Position numbers and translations under genes: made by a program. Positions 1 through 16,504 of a DNA stretch of 64,000 bases are shown in pieces (position 1 is the first letter of the stretch; every line of letters begins with the position of its first letter). This DNA is from Blastocystis sp. Blastoise (Eukaryota > Sar > Bigyra > Opalinata > Blastocystidae), in contig JBBPEB010000004.1 of the NCBI GenBank assembly GCA_039096225.1, positions 357,001-421,000 of the forward strand, in the 5' to 3' direction. The notes under the pieces were generated by a model. It had not been told where the DNA came from and searched no databases. It saw only the letters and a list, made by a program, of their open reading frames with translations.

Positions 1-93
1 CTGAATAATATCAAACGAAACTTGTCGATTCAAATACGACATTCTGTATGATTTATTATAATAACTACTTCCAATAAGAGGTATAGACTCCAT
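1..93 (-). CDS. 5' end of unknown protein-coding gene (cut by window edge)
   Basis: Reading the minus strand from the ATG at 93-91, the frame stays open for 31 codons to the window edge (begins MESIPLIGSSYYNKSYRMSY). No stop and no splice donor is needed in the visible part. An open frame of this length is mildly unusual at this base composition, and the fragment is richer in G and C than the DNA upstream of it. The product is not recognised. It could also be a chance ORF. Confidence 0.35.
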   Translation of the reverse strand, partial: MESIPLIGSSYYNKSYRMSYLNRQVSFDIIQ

Positions 94-694
94 CGATATC
101 AAGTATTAACTAAAAAAATTGAGAAATACAAATGAAAAGAATTAATTTATTTAAGAAAATTTATTCATTTCATTTTTCTTTTATTTTTTTTTTGAATATT
201 TTGTTTTTAGAATTCGTTAAAAAAACGAATTATGTAGGGACTGACTTTTTCTGTTTTTATTTTGTTTCTCTCTTTCTTGAAACACTATTTCATCTTTTAA
301 TATAAGTATATATTATTTTCCTTAATAGAATAAGAATTAAATAAAATAATTCTTATAAAAAAAATGAAATTGATTTTATATAAGAACCACTATTGAATTA
401 AAGATTATTTTTTTTCTAATATTCCTTGAATTGAACTATTTGATAGAGCAAGTAGAGTCACCAATTTAAACCCAAAACATAATAAAATAAAAAATATCAA
501 ATATATAAATAAAATATATAAAGTAAATACATAAAAAAGAAAATAATTATTTTTCAAATATAGTAAACAATATACTTTGTGATTTCAAACAAAAAAAAAA
601 AAAACAATAATTAAAATCTAGAAGAATAACTGAATTCACAAATATATATCCTAGACAATATGATTCATGTTAATAATATAAAAATATAACTCAA
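94..694. other. Intergenic, AT-rich
   Basis: No ORF or conserved protein segment was seen. It holds the 14-mer ACTGACTTTTTCTG at 240-253, which recurs upstream of the NOG2 gene, and A and T homopolymer runs. It probably contains the promoter of the gene at 1-93 and the 3' end of the gene at 695-1369. Confidence 0.5.
240..253 (+). promoter_or_regulatory. Candidate shared upstream motif (ACTGACTTTTTCTG)
   Basis: Identical 14-mer to 56799-56812. Its core GACTTTTTC also occurs upstream of SepSecS (6706-6714) and ESF2 (59674-59682, minus strand). All four copies lie in upstream non-coding DNA. A role in promoters is inferred only from position. Confidence 0.3.
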
Positions 695-1369
695 TTATAG
701 ATCGTCAAAGGCTTCTTCTTCAATATCCCATGCTTTTGATATTATTTGTTGTTTTGATTCTATATTTACAGGAGTAATATCATTCGAAACGTTATTTATA
801 ACTTTATTCTGATTGTTTAATTTGATGTTTTGAACCTTAACTACTTTTCGTCTATAATATTCAATATACATTTGATTAAAAAAACGTGAGTATTGAATAG
901 AAATACTTTAGAGTGACAGAAACCTGCTGTTGAATCTCATTCTATAGAATTATTAATAATATAATTTAGAAAAATACAGAATTCAGTATAGGAAAGAACA
1001 TCTCATACTGTTTTTTACCATCCATTACTTGTTTACTAAATACATAAATATATTTCTACAAAGAATTACAGTTTTTCAGAGATAGAAATCGATTTTGTCT
1101 CAATTTCAGGAAACGACGCTATCTCTTTAACTAATGTTTTTAACATTTCTTCTGTAGCCATAGCTAAAATTGGAAAATAACATAAGAAGAAGATGATTTA
1201 GATGTTTTTAAAAGATTAGCAAGTGTATATACCTAAAACCTCAGGAACTTCAGCTTTCATTCGTCCTATATTAGAATTATTTTGCATAATTCTTTTGACT
1301 TTGACCTAGATTATGTTAAAATAAATATTATAAATGTATTACAGCTCGTATATATTTTGATCTTGGCAT
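695..1369 (-). CDS. Histone-fold protein, NC2-alpha (DRAP1/Bur6)-like
   Basis: Six exons join in frame: 1369-1343, 1305-1233, 1163-1070, 1035-978, 941-907 and 851-695, giving 147 codons plus stop. The introns are 34-69 nt. The first half reads as a histone fold of the NC2-alpha/NF-YC/POLE4 type: a basic start (MPRSKYIRAVKVKRIMQ), then NIGRMKAEVPEVLAMATEEM and a third helix after SEKLKQVMDGKKQYEMF. In such families the protein pairs with a second histone-fold subunit; NC2-alpha pairs with NC2-beta on TBP to repress or tune transcription. The tail is polar and ends in a short acidic-aromatic segment around AWDIEEEAFDDL. NC2-alpha is the best guess, but a CHRAC or DNA polymerase epsilon histone-fold subunit cannot be excluded. 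The start ATG gives the complete basic helix and there is no better upstream ATG. Confidence 0.7.
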
Positions 1370-1701
1370 AAAAAAATAATGAAAATGCTGTTAATAAAAA
1401 AACAGGATTCTTAGTTAAAAGTCCTCTGTGTTTTAAATCATTTTAATGATTTTCTTTTAAAAAAGTTTTTTAATGAAATATAATGTATTTTCATTTATTA
1501 GCTGCTCTCAATTGCTATAAATAGTTTATTAAGTACAACAAATTAGATAGAACATAAAATAAAAACAAATTGAAAACTGAAAAAAGACATAAATTTGAAA
1601 AAGATGAAAAATAATACAGTCATTAATATCTATATGTTTTTATATATTGAAATATAAATAGTAGACTAATGAAAGAGGAAAACCACATGCTTTTTTACTA
1701 A
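1370..1701. other. Short intergenic between two minus-strand genes
   Basis: About 330 bases lie between the stop of the HOOK-protein gene and the start of the histone-fold gene. A- and T-rich, with no ORF, repeat or RNA gene seen. Confidence 0.5.
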
Positions 1702-6312
<4,611 letters not shown>

Positions 6313-6763
6313 TGTCTTCTCGTATCTATATACTTTCTATAAACACGTTCTTTAAGTTTATAAGCCGTTTAGAAATAAGAAATTGAAAAGAAATTAATAA
6401 CAAACATTTTCCCAGAATTAAATTTATTTTTTTTTAATAATGATATTCTGTCTTTATTTAACATAGTTCACACATTAAAAATATTTATATTCAATATAGA
6501 TAATCTATCAATTCTATAATTTATGCTTTTTTAACAAAATAACTATTTTTTTGTAACTGATTGAGTTGCTCATCTGCTATAGTGTAATTCTTTCTTTATT
6601 GAAACGATAGTTATCAATCATTTCGTTTCCAAATATAGATTGATAATAAATATTATAAAAGGAAGAGAAATAATACTTTTTTAAAGATAGCTGATTTTTT
6701 TTTGAGACTTTTTCAGTTATTAGATAAGAAAGAGTTATTAATAATTTGAATAATACTGTCAAT
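6313..6763. other. Divergent intergenic region between HOOK-protein and SepSecS genes
   Basis: About 450 bases hold the promoters of two divergent genes. It includes the GACTTTTTC core at 6706-6714, about 50 bases upstream of the SepSecS start. An in-frame ATG at 6746 lies upstream of the chosen start, but the homology begins at 6764. Nothing else was recognised. Confidence 0.5.
6706..6714 (+). promoter_or_regulatory. GACTTTTTC core upstream of SepSecS
   Basis: Part of TGAGACTTTTTCAGT. It shares the core and the trailing pyrimidine-W-G pattern with three other upstream regions in the window. Function inferred from position only. Confidence 0.3.
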
Positions 6764-9390
6764 ATGAATGAAAAGAATTTTAAATTAGCTGAGCAATATA
6801 TACCCAAGACATATGTTTGTCAAGGTCAGGATGCGATCCATAGAAGAGAAAACTTGATGAATGATCTACTTTCTCATCGTAAGATTCCAGAAGTTGGATG
6901 GGATGATCAAACTATTGAATACATTTTGAGTCAATTATCTCTTATGGATAGTAATAATTTTTATGGAAATACTGGTGTTGGAGAGCGAGAAGGTCGAATA
7001 TTAAGTGGAATGGTATTTTAGGTTGATTAAATATGTTTTTAAATGTTTTTTGTTTTGTTTAATAATTATTTGTATATATATATATTATATATATCTAGGT
7101 AGCACGACGTCATTTTTATTTGGCTCATGGAATAGGCCGTGCAGGAGATGTACAAGCATATCAAGTACATTTAAAATAAATTAGTTTTTATGTATTATTT
7201 CATTATATTCACTATAGCCAAAAGCTGCTGGATCTTCTTTAATTGTTCAATTAACTCGAACTTTAGCTATTGATTATCTTCATTTTTATGGTATATAATA
7301 CTTGTTTATTAAGATAGAATAGTTATTTTAATATATATGTATATTATTACATATAATGATAGTTATAAAATAGTATTCTCTATTATTTTTCATAGGATAT
7401 GATAATTTTTAAAATATAATAATATATAATATAATAATATTATATATTTAATATAATAGTATGTATAATAATAATATATATAGGTTTAACAGAGATAAAA
7501 GATTGTTTGGTACTTCCTCTGGCTACAGGAATGTCGATTACTTTAGTTCTATTAACATTAAAGAAATGTAGACCTCAAGCGAAATATGTTATCTGGCCAA
7601 GAGTAGATCAAAAAACATGTTTAAAAGCTATTATTACTGCTGGTATTGTTGATTATATATATATATATATTTTTTATTTGTTTATAATTTATATATGTAT
7701 ATTTATTTATTTAATAAATATCATTATCCTATAATATTATTTATAAATAATTATATTCATTATAAATATCTATATAGGTTTTATTCCTATTGTTGTAGAA
7801 AATATTTTGGTCGGTGACGAACTTCAAACAGATACAGAAGTATATATATATATATATAATATTAAATAGAAAATTATTATAATAACAATTCTCTATCGTA
7901 TTCAATTCTATATATATATATATATATAGACTTATGAATCATTAGTAAATAGTTATGCTCCTGAAGAGGTCGCTTGTATTATGGGGACTACTTCTGTATT
8001 TGCACCGAAAGATCCGGATAATATTAGTTTTATTAGTCAATTAGGAAAAGAAAAGAATATTCCCGTGGTTATTAATAATGCTTATGGCTTACAAGCGACT
8101 TCTACGTGTAAATTAATTAATAAAGTATTGAATTATTTTTATTTTATATAAATATTATAAGTGTATATTGTGTAGATTATAAAAATGATTTTATTATATA
8201 TTTATTATTATATATTATTAAAAATGATTTTATTATATATTTATTATTATATATTATTAAAAATGTTTTTATTATATATTTATTATTATATTATTAAAAA
8301 TGTTTTTATTATATATATATAGTGTATTCAAAACTATCGAGTAGATGCTATTATTTCCTCAACTGATAAGAATCTTATGGTTCCCGTCGGAGGAGCTCTT
8401 ATATATAGTAATAATAAGGAATTTATTAATCAAATCCAAACTCATTATCCAGGTATATAAGAATATTATTTTTATTTAATTTAATTTTTATTATTATTAT
8501 CAATTATTTTTTTTTTTAATTATTTGTTTATTTTATTTTTATTATTAATGTATTTTTATTATTATATTCTTTATTAATATATAATATACGATGAATATAA
8601 ACAGATTTATTAATATTATATATGTATTCAACAACATATATATATAAATAGGTAGAGCTAGTATGAGTCCAGTTTTAGATGTTTTTATTACATTTTTAAC
8701 AGCAGGAAAAAATCAATTAATTGAATTAAGAAAACAAAGAGAAGAACTTTATCCGTATATATATAGTGTTATAAATATATATTAATATATTAATATTCTG
8801 TGATGATTATCTATAGTTATATGTATTCAAAATTAGTTGAAACCGTTAGTTCTATAAATGAATCGATACTTGTTACTCCTAATAATCCTATTTCTATTGG
8901 AATCACATTAGATCATTTACCTGGTGATATCACGAAATTCGGAGGAATGCTATATACACGAGGGGTCTCCGGTATATATTATTATATTATTATTATACTT
9001 ATTATTATGTTTCTTATAATTATATTTATTATTATAATTATTATTATACTTATTATGATATTATTATTATAATTACTATTATTATTATTATTCATATGAT
9101 TATACTTATATTATTCCTATGACTATAACTATATAGGTAGTCGATGTGTAGGAATGAGTGGTAATAAAGTGATTGGTGGCATCACGTTTGAGAATTATGG
9201 TAGTCATTCAAATCATTATCCACATCAATATATGACTGCTGCTTGTGCTATTGGACTGAATAAAAATGATGTTGATGTATTTATAGAGAGATTTTTAAAA
9301 ACTATAAAACAATATAAGAAAGATGAGTTAAAGAAAGAATTAAAGAAAAAGGAACAAACAGATAATACCGAAATAATTCAAGAACAATAA
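6764..9390 (+). CDS. SEPSECS: O-phosphoseryl-tRNA(Sec) selenium transferase (SepSecS)
   Basis: This PLP enzyme converts O-phosphoseryl-tRNA(Sec) and selenophosphate to selenocysteinyl-tRNA(Sec), the last step of selenocysteine synthesis in eukaryotes. About ten exons join in frame. Family landmarks in order: MDSNNFYGNTGVGEREGR near 6940, VARRHFYLAHGIGRAGD near 7105, PKAAGSSL near 7220, LPLATGMS near 7520, YVIWPRVDQKTC near 7590, VVINNAYGLQAT near 8070, and STDKNLMVPVGGALIY near 8360, whose lysine is the expected PLP-binding residue. The C-terminal part has GGMLYTRGVSG and SHSNHYPHQYMTAACAIG. The start at 6764 aligns with the family N-terminus; the ATG at 6746 adds six residues. The last exon ends in a K/E-rich tail. 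The gene appears complete and undamaged. It implies a selenoproteome in this organism. Confidence 0.95.
8181..8323. repeat. 39-bp tandem repeat in a SepSecS intron
   Basis: Three copies plus a partial fourth copy of a unit starting AAAAATGATTTTATTATATA begin at 8181, 8220, 8259 and about 8296. The later copies carry small changes (GATTT to GTTTT, loss of two bases). All lie within one intron of the SepSecS gene. Confidence 0.8.
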
Positions 9391-9565
9391 AGTTTGCAGA
9401 AATTATCATTATATATACTATTTTTTAGATAATTATTATTGTTCTTATGTATGTAATGTTTTTAAATGTTTTTATTGTTTTTATTGTTTTCTTAAAACTT
9501 ATATATCTACAAACAACGATTTATTAAAATGTTTTTTACAAATTTCAATTCTAACAATTTTTTGT

Positions 9566-10757
9566 TTATAATAAATAATATTCTAGAAATGAGAAGGAAA
9601 AGCATACAATGGAAAACACAGAAAATAAAATAGAGAGTAAGTAAGTGGACTTCTGTATAAAGTAAATAATATATATAAATATGAATATAATAGAATAAAC
9701 AATATACTTGAGATTCTTGTTGATTATCAATAGATATTAGTAAAGGAGAATTCTATAGCATAGAATAATATATAATATGTAATTTTATATAATATTCATT
9801 ATTATTATATACTTTGGTTCCTTTAAGAAGATATTTATCATTTTCTTTAACTAATTGACCATATAAACAAACATCAGTATTTGGCTATTTATATATTATA
9901 TTTATATATTATATTTATTATTATTATTAAAATAATACATAATATATATACATAAAGTGAATATTTTTGAATACATAAATTAGTTGCATGTTTATATATA
10001 GATAAAGAAGAAGGTTTTATTATATTCATATATCTATATATATTTATTAAACTATGAACTAAATTTACACTTTTTATTTTTTTTTAAAGAATTGATATAT
10101 ATAAATATATATATATATATACTTTTCTCTATTAGTATCACAAATAGTTTCATCGTCTTCTTTTTGTAATTTTATTATCGAACAATATTCTGGATCAACA
10201 ATAATTTCTTCTATATTTAAATGTATATATATATTTTAATTATTTTAATGAAAAACAAAATAATATATATATATAATAATTAATATTCATACGTTCATTT
10301 GTTTTAATAATAAACTTTTGAGTTTCAATATGTTCACCCACTATTAAATATATAATATATAATATATATAATATATAATAAATATACAGATTGTTTGGGA
10401 TATATTCACTTTATTTTTTTCGGTATATTCATCTTCAACAACAGTAATAAGAGATTTCGTAATTAAAGAAGATTGTATTTTATTTCCTTTTAAATCACGA
10501 GACATAGTTACACCTTCTACTGATGCATAGATAGGTTGGTTCTTGTTTATATCTTTAATATCTACCATAGCAATTCGTAGAGGTGAATATTTTGATAAGT
10601 CGATAGCTCTAGATTTTTTATAACATATAAGTCCTGTAACACCTAGAATACTTCCCATTAAAGTAAGACTTAGCCAATCGAAAGACATTGGAATTGATGG
10701 AAGAGGATTATTACCATTCATAGATTTTAAAGCTGATACATTCGAGAAAGCATCCAT
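9566..10757 (-). CDS. MUL1-like GIDE-domain membrane protein without RING
   Basis: Read on the minus strand from ATG 10757. The first exon gives a short soluble start, then a membrane segment near residues 27-45 (LSLTLMGSILGVTGLICYKK). The GIDE/BAM domain follows with PIYASVEGVTMSRDLKGNK and SLITKSLITVVEDEYTEK; later exons carry HIETQKFIIKT, EEIIVDPEYCSII and DVCLYGQLVKENDKYLLKGT. The last join, after SIDNQQESQ, gives a second membrane segment (STYLLSILFSVFSIVCF) and a stop at 9568-9566. Human MUL1 (MAPL) has the same plan, two membrane segments around the domain in the outer mitochondrial membrane, followed by a C-terminal RING finger. Here the protein stops about eight residues after the second segment, so no RING is present. 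Ubiquitin or SUMO ligase activity is therefore unlikely. The gene lies tail to tail with SepSecS. Confidence 0.65.
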
Positions 10758-10853
10758 ATTAATAAAAATAAGTGCAAATAAGTAAGGAAAACAAATATTT
10801 CCTACAAAAATAAAAACAAATTTTTTTTATTTTTTTAAACTCCCTTTATTATT

Positions 10854-11098
10854 ATGGAGACCAACTATAATTTCAGATTTTCTATTAAATTCACATGTAA
10901 ACCAGAGAATCGTGAAAAGTTTCGTATATATCTAAATGCCTTAAAACCTGCCGAGTCTGAAATAGTAAGACTTATTTTGCATTTTGAGAGTGATAATATA
11001 TAAATTCATAGAAAGAATATCAACAAAAGAAAATGCGATTCGTTCAAGCGAAGTGTATGATATATACATTATTGATAGAACTTCATATTGTTGTTTAA
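10854..11098 (+). CDS. Small hypothetical protein
   Basis: The ATG at 10854 opens METNYNFRFSIKFTCKPENR and then RIYLNALKPAESEI. The unspliced frame stops at about 11003. A donor GTAAGA at 10968 and an acceptor ending CATAG restore an open frame to TAA 11096-11098, giving about 60-65 residues. The beginning vaguely resembles the first strand and helix of the Pcc1/LAGE3 fold (a small KEOPS subunit), but the second half does not support it, so no function is given. It is divergent from the MUL1-like gene with under 100 bases between the starts. Confidence 0.4.
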
Positions 11099-11197
11099 AA
11101 TATTATTTATTCGTATAAATGAATATTTCTTTGTCAATTTTTATGGCTAATGGAATAATAACTTTTAGTAAAGGCTAGAAATACATTCGATTCCATT

Positions 11198-11766
11198 ATG
11201 GTTCAATTTAGAAATAGTAGAGTTCAACAAAAATTAGATTATATTATATCTGAGTCAATACTTCCTGATTCTTTCATAAAACAGACAAAAAAAGAATCAA
11301 TTGCATTTAATGGAAATGATTTGAAGCTTTTAGAATATATGGGATTTGTAAAACAAACTGAAAGTAATTATAAAGGTGAAATGATGATTCTACAGGACAA
11401 AGTGTATTATAAGACAATTAGCGTATATTATTTATTTATTTTTTTTATTATTATTATTTATTATTATTATTTATTTATTTATTTATTATATATTATTAAA
11501 ATATATACTTAAAAATATATATATAAATATATGATATATATATTATTATTATATATAGCCCCTAATGTCTCCAGGAATAGAATGTATAAGCTTTTCATTG
11601 GAATGCCAAGAAAATGAAACTGAAGAAACTATTAAACAAATACAATATATTGAAGCATATTTTAAAAAGTATGTTTAAATATACTTATTATTGTAGTATA
11701 TCTATTATTTATATATATAGTATTTTAGATCCAGTACCTCAAACTCTATCCAATTCAATTAAATAA
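11198..11766 (+). CDS. Hypothetical protein, three exons
   Basis: Exon 1 from ATG 11198 encodes about 75 residues beginning MVQFRNSRVQQKLDYIISES and including NDLKLLEYMGFVKQTE. An intron with a GTATAT-type donor follows. Exon 2 (from about 11560) encodes PLMSPGIECISFSLEC and an acidic helix. A second intron leads to exon 3 (ILDPVPQTLSNSIK) and TAA 11764-11766. Exon composition is clearly less AT-rich than the introns. The product, about 120 residues, is not recognised. An upstream coding exon is possible, because another ATG lies about 55 bases 5' but its frame stops. Confidence 0.55.
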
Positions 11767-12023
11767 TTCTTTTAATACTAATTTTAGCATTCTATTCTAT
11801 ATAGAATATAACAAGAGTTGTGTTATTTCTAATAAAAGATTCAATAATATTTGGTTTTACACACAAAAAAAATTAAGAATAACAAAAATAGATTAAAAAA
11901 TAACAACTATAGTTTATAAGGAGACTCTCTATATATATAAATATCGGTCATAACATATAGAATAATGAAACTCTTTTATTTATTGAAAGAAATGAGATGA
12001 AAGATCTTTATTTTACATTCTAT

Positions 12024-12701
12024 TTATATATCTTTATATAAAAGATCATATTGTGTAACATGTTCTTTTGGAATCGGAGACGTTATAATCACATGGCCAT
12101 ATAAAGCACCTCGATAAATTGTCTATATATAAATATAGAATAATACCTATTTTTAATTGTTAAATATATAATTCTATACATTAATGAGTGTTTTAATTTC
12201 ATACTATACTATTATTTATATAAAATACTCTATACATACTTCAATAAGATCAATAAAATCTTCTTTTGTGTAAAATGCACCTACCCATTTTGAATGATCT
12301 GGTGTTCCTGCATCAATTTTCATATGATGAGCATTAAAAAAGAAGATTGTTGAAGGAATATACGTAATATCAAAATATTGACAATAGAAAGGTACGTCGT
12401 CAACGTCAATAACGTAGATTTGTGCCATTTTTGATAAGAGTCTCTCACATTTAAATAGCTATATTTCATTATAAGATATCAGTGAATTGAAATTAATTGT
12501 ATTTAATGCAAATATACAATGTCATCTTGTTGCATACACACGGGATCTGTGTCTTTTCCAAACCTTAAGACAACTACCTATTCGAGACATGCGATTTATG
12601 ATAAAAATTAAAATAAAAATCAAATATACCTTATCTTCAACGTTACGAATAACAGAATCGATTTCACTTTTTGAAGTCAATTTATTTAGTATATAACTCA
12701 T
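12024..12701 (-). CDS. TXNL4B: Thioredoxin-like U5-associated splicing factor TXNL4B (Dim2 type)
   Basis: Four exons on the minus strand from ATG 12701 to TAA 12026-12024. The protein begins [18 protein letters not shown], continues [20 protein letters not shown], then [20 protein letters not shown] and [20 protein letters not shown], and ends [15 protein letters not shown]. This is the thioredoxin fold of the Dim1/Dib1 family. The segments [11 protein letters not shown], the KEDFIDLIE stretch and the final YDLLYKDI match TXNL4B (Dim2/DLP) rather than the core U5 15-kDa protein Dib1, which ends in a tyrosine-rich tail. TXNL4B binds PRPF6 and acts in pre-mRNA splicing and the cell cycle in animals. 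It is one of three splicing genes in the window. The gene appears complete. Confidence 0.9.
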
Positions 12702-13271
12702 CAGAATCTATGTTGTTTTATTTATGAATTATTTAATGGAGTGTATTATATATAAAGATAGGATTGAATGAATAAATGTTGATATATTCGTAATAATTAT
12801 GTGTAATTGAGGGAAACACAAAAATATAATCAAAATATATTTTTTATTTTTTATTTTGTTAGTCTATTATTATAAAGAATAGTATTCATTAATAATTTGA
12901 TATTGTATATATATGCGCAACCTCGAAATTAAAGAATCAAGAGAGAATTCTATAAATTTCAGCAATAATGTGAATTTGAAAAACAAAAAGTGTGTTTTTA
13001 CGTTGATTAATCATTTAAATTATTTGTAATGAAATATAAAATATTTTCATGAATAATTTTAGCAAAAATTGTTAAAAATAATTTAAAAAACGTATGTAAT
13101 TTGTGTGAATGAATTCATAATTCAATATTATACATATATATTATCATAAGTATACTCGTGCAATAAAATAAATACAACAACATTGTTTAAAGAATAATGA
13201 ACACAATAAAAAACGGGAAAATAAGAAAAGTATAAAAAAAAAGAATCCTATATATATATATATAATGAATA
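12702..13271. other. Intergenic between CDC45 and TXNL4B
   Basis: About 570 AT-rich bases. No ORF with recognisable content and no repeat of note. It holds the TXNL4B promoter and the CDC45 3' end. Confidence 0.5.
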
Positions 13272-16200
13272 TTATTCATTTAAAGTAGCATTAATATAAT
13301 GTTGTGTGAGTTGTGTATGTAATTCATCAATAAAATATAATAAGTCATCTTTATATATTTCTATTATAGTACCACTGAATGAATCTAATTTATTTCTTGG
13401 TTTTATGGAGTCTATAGCTAACTTGAAAAAATGTGTAAATTGACTATATATAGAAAAGGAATAAAAAATATTATAGATTTATATAGAATATTTTATTATA
13501 TATATATTTTATTATATATAAATATAATACTATTATTATATATATTAATATACTTTAATTTTGTTTCTCCCCATTGACTACAGGGTACTCCAAGAACAGT
13601 ATATGTATTTGTATTACTATTTAATATACATAATATAAAAGGTAATGCAGATCGTCCTGTCCATTTCCCTTGGTTCTTAAATACATTTATTATAAACGAT
13701 GTTAATCGATTTAATATTAATGGCTATTTATATATTATATAGAATTATTAGTATTATTATTAATACTATTATTATATATATCAAATATGTTCAAGTGTAT
13801 TAAATAAATAATAATAAAAAAGAAATAATATTATATATAAATATACTTTAGTAAACATTTCAACATCTTCTTCTGTAATATCATTGACAATAGCATATCT
13901 GAAATGTTCTGAAATATGAATCAGTCTCTTTTCAATAATACTAATCCCAAAACGAACAATAGATTCTTGTTGTATTTGTGCATAATGAATACCTTTTGTT
14001 AATATACTCTCATTTGTTTTACATAATAAGGCATCGTATGCATTATTCCAATTCAATTCCCACTATATATATATGTATTAGTATATTTATTTATTTATTT
14101 ATCATTATATTAATTATCATAATTATTATTATATTATTTATTATATTAATTATTCTATAATTACTTTATAAATATACATATGAATAATAAAAAAAAAATC
14201 ATTATATATATACACTTGAGTCATCTTTATTTAAAGATCTCATTTCTAGTAATGCAGATATACAGTAAACAATATCAGAAGCACATAATAACATCTTATA
14301 ATCTATATATATAAATAAATAATAGTTTTATAGTAGAAAATAAATGTATGCTAGTCTATATATATATTAATAATAACAAATCATAAATATATACCATATC
14401 TTCTACAATAAGAATGATAATAAAAATTATCAAATCCATAATCTTCAAGATTTGAAGATAATAAATAATACAAATCATTCTTTGATTTTTTATTAAAAAA
14501 TGTAAATCTATGAAAATAAAAATATATATATATATATATATAATAAACAATAATAATTATATTTATATATATATACTGTTCTTTACATTTTTTTAAAGGT
14601 ATTCCCATTTTCGCAAATAATGAATATAATTCACTTGCACCTATATATAAATTATATATATAATAGTATATTCTAAAGCAAATAATAATAATGTTATTCT
14701 TCAAATAAATACATAATATAATATAAAATTATAATACTATTATTAATTAATAAAGAATAACATAAAAATAATAATTATTCAATATTAATACTTAATAACT
14801 ATATACCTTGAGAATTCCATGTTCCTAATTTAGAGGCAACATACGAAGAATAATAAAATGAATTGAATAATGACCAATGACGATATAACATTAATTGAGG
14901 CTCTTCAGAAGGAGATATATATCCTATGGATAAATCCATATCTATATAGAAAGTGATCATTATTTAATAGTATATAATATATTTATTTATATTAAAAAAA
15001 AGTAGTTTTAAATAAATGTATATATATATATGAAAAAATAATGATGAAAAAATAATGATGAAAAAAATAAAAATAATAAAAAAAAAAAAACATATCAATA
15101 TAAAATTAAAATAATATATAAATATATACCATTTTCATGATCATTTGTAGATACATTTTTCGCAATAATATCACCTTGAAGACTAATAAGAATGGAATCA
15201 TATGCTTCTCTATTTAATCGTCCATTAATAAATGTATCTGTTAATCCAATAATAGCCATCCATAGCATTTCATTCGTATCATAACTTATTTGACGAGATA
15301 AAGAATAAAACTATATATATATTTATATACAGAATACTAAATATTATTATTATTATATTCATAAACCATATTTATTTTCAAAAAATATACATAATTATCT
15401 TATTAATAAATGCATAAAAATAAATATATCTACATAAATGCATAGAAATAAATATTCATATGAATAATAACTATATATATACAGTTGGAGCAATTGGATA
15501 GGCATAATAAGAATACTCATAATAATGATCAATATCTCGTTTCTTCTTTAATGATTTTCCTTTTTCTGTTTGATGTTTACGTTTAGTTTGATGTGTACTT
15601 GCGTTTTCATCATGTTCTTCTCCATCATCATCATATTCTTCTTCCTCATCTTCTTCATCTTGACCATCATCTTCATCATCTGAATGTTGTTCTAATAATT
15701 CTTGTTGCTCATCAGTTAATAATTCAGGAACATCATCCAAAAGAATAGAACCATCATTTATTACTATAATCTATAAAAATTTCATTCATTTAAAAAAAAA
15801 TCACCCATTTTAAAAAATTATATATACTTGTTTTGGGGATCTTATATTTTCAATACTGATAGGTCTATGTGAGTCAATTACATAACATATAGTATCTTCA
15901 GATAACGTAAGAACAGAACTTAAATCGACAGAACCACCACAATTAAGAAAAATAACAGATCGAAGCTATAGAAATATATATATTTTATAAGTTCAATCAA
16001 TATATACATCCATATTATCTTTAATAATAGTATCATTGGCATGTTTTATATCTTCATAACCCATTACTTGTTTGATTTTATATGCAATATTATCTACTCT
16101 TAATAATGACTATAGAAATACAGTTTATAGAACCATTAAAAGATCAAATACAGTTAATATTCTACAAGCACACAAAGAATCACACACAGAAGAGACAAAA

Positions 16201-16283
16201 ATGAGAATAGAAGAGTCAGAATTCAATCCATTTTTTATGATCTTTGTATAATATGTTGAAAACCTATTTGAATCAATCAGCAT
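13272..16283 (-). CDS. CDC45: Replication initiation factor CDC45
   Basis: A minus-strand gene of about 13 exons from ATG 16283 to TAA 13274-13272. CDC45 is the third part of the CMG helicase (Cdc45-MCM2-7-GINS), acting at replication origins and forks in the nucleus. The first exons read SILIFVSSVCDSLCACRILT, then VIFLNCGGSVDLSS and CYVIDSHRPISIENI. These are the DHH-like phosphoesterase core motifs of CDC45, with LCAC, NCGG and DSHRP in the expected order. Next comes the usual acidic, low-complexity insert (SDDEDDGQDEEDEEEEYDDD) at about 15690-15620 followed by a basic stretch. C-terminal exons carry SYDTNEMLWMAIIGLTD near 15280 and FTHFFKLAIDSIKPRNKL near 13430. The frame is intact through the joins checked. 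The first exon starts just upstream of the core, as expected. Confidence 0.9.
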
Positions 16284-16504
16284 GCTTCTTCTAATACGCT
16301 TATAATGAAATCACTTTTTTGATTCTAAAGTTGCCAAAGTATTAGGGCGGGCTTTTTATAAAAATTTTTGTATTTTGATAATTGTTTTTATAGTCATTTT
16401 ATAATAATAAACATGATTCCTATTTATTCTTATTTTTTGAAAAATTATCGTGGAAATTCAATAGAATAATAATGAATTGATTTTGAATTATTATTTCAAT
16501 AGAT

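Noticed and set aside
6746-6763. Upstream in-frame ATG for SepSecS
   Set aside because: Homology to the family starts at 6764; the extra residues are not conserved.
10854-11098. KEOPS subunit Pcc1
   Set aside because: Only the first 35 residues resemble it; neither splice option gives the conserved second half.
12216-12428. U5 15-kDa protein Dib1
   Set aside because: The [11 protein letters not shown] segment and the YDLLYKDI ending match TXNL4B, not Dib1.
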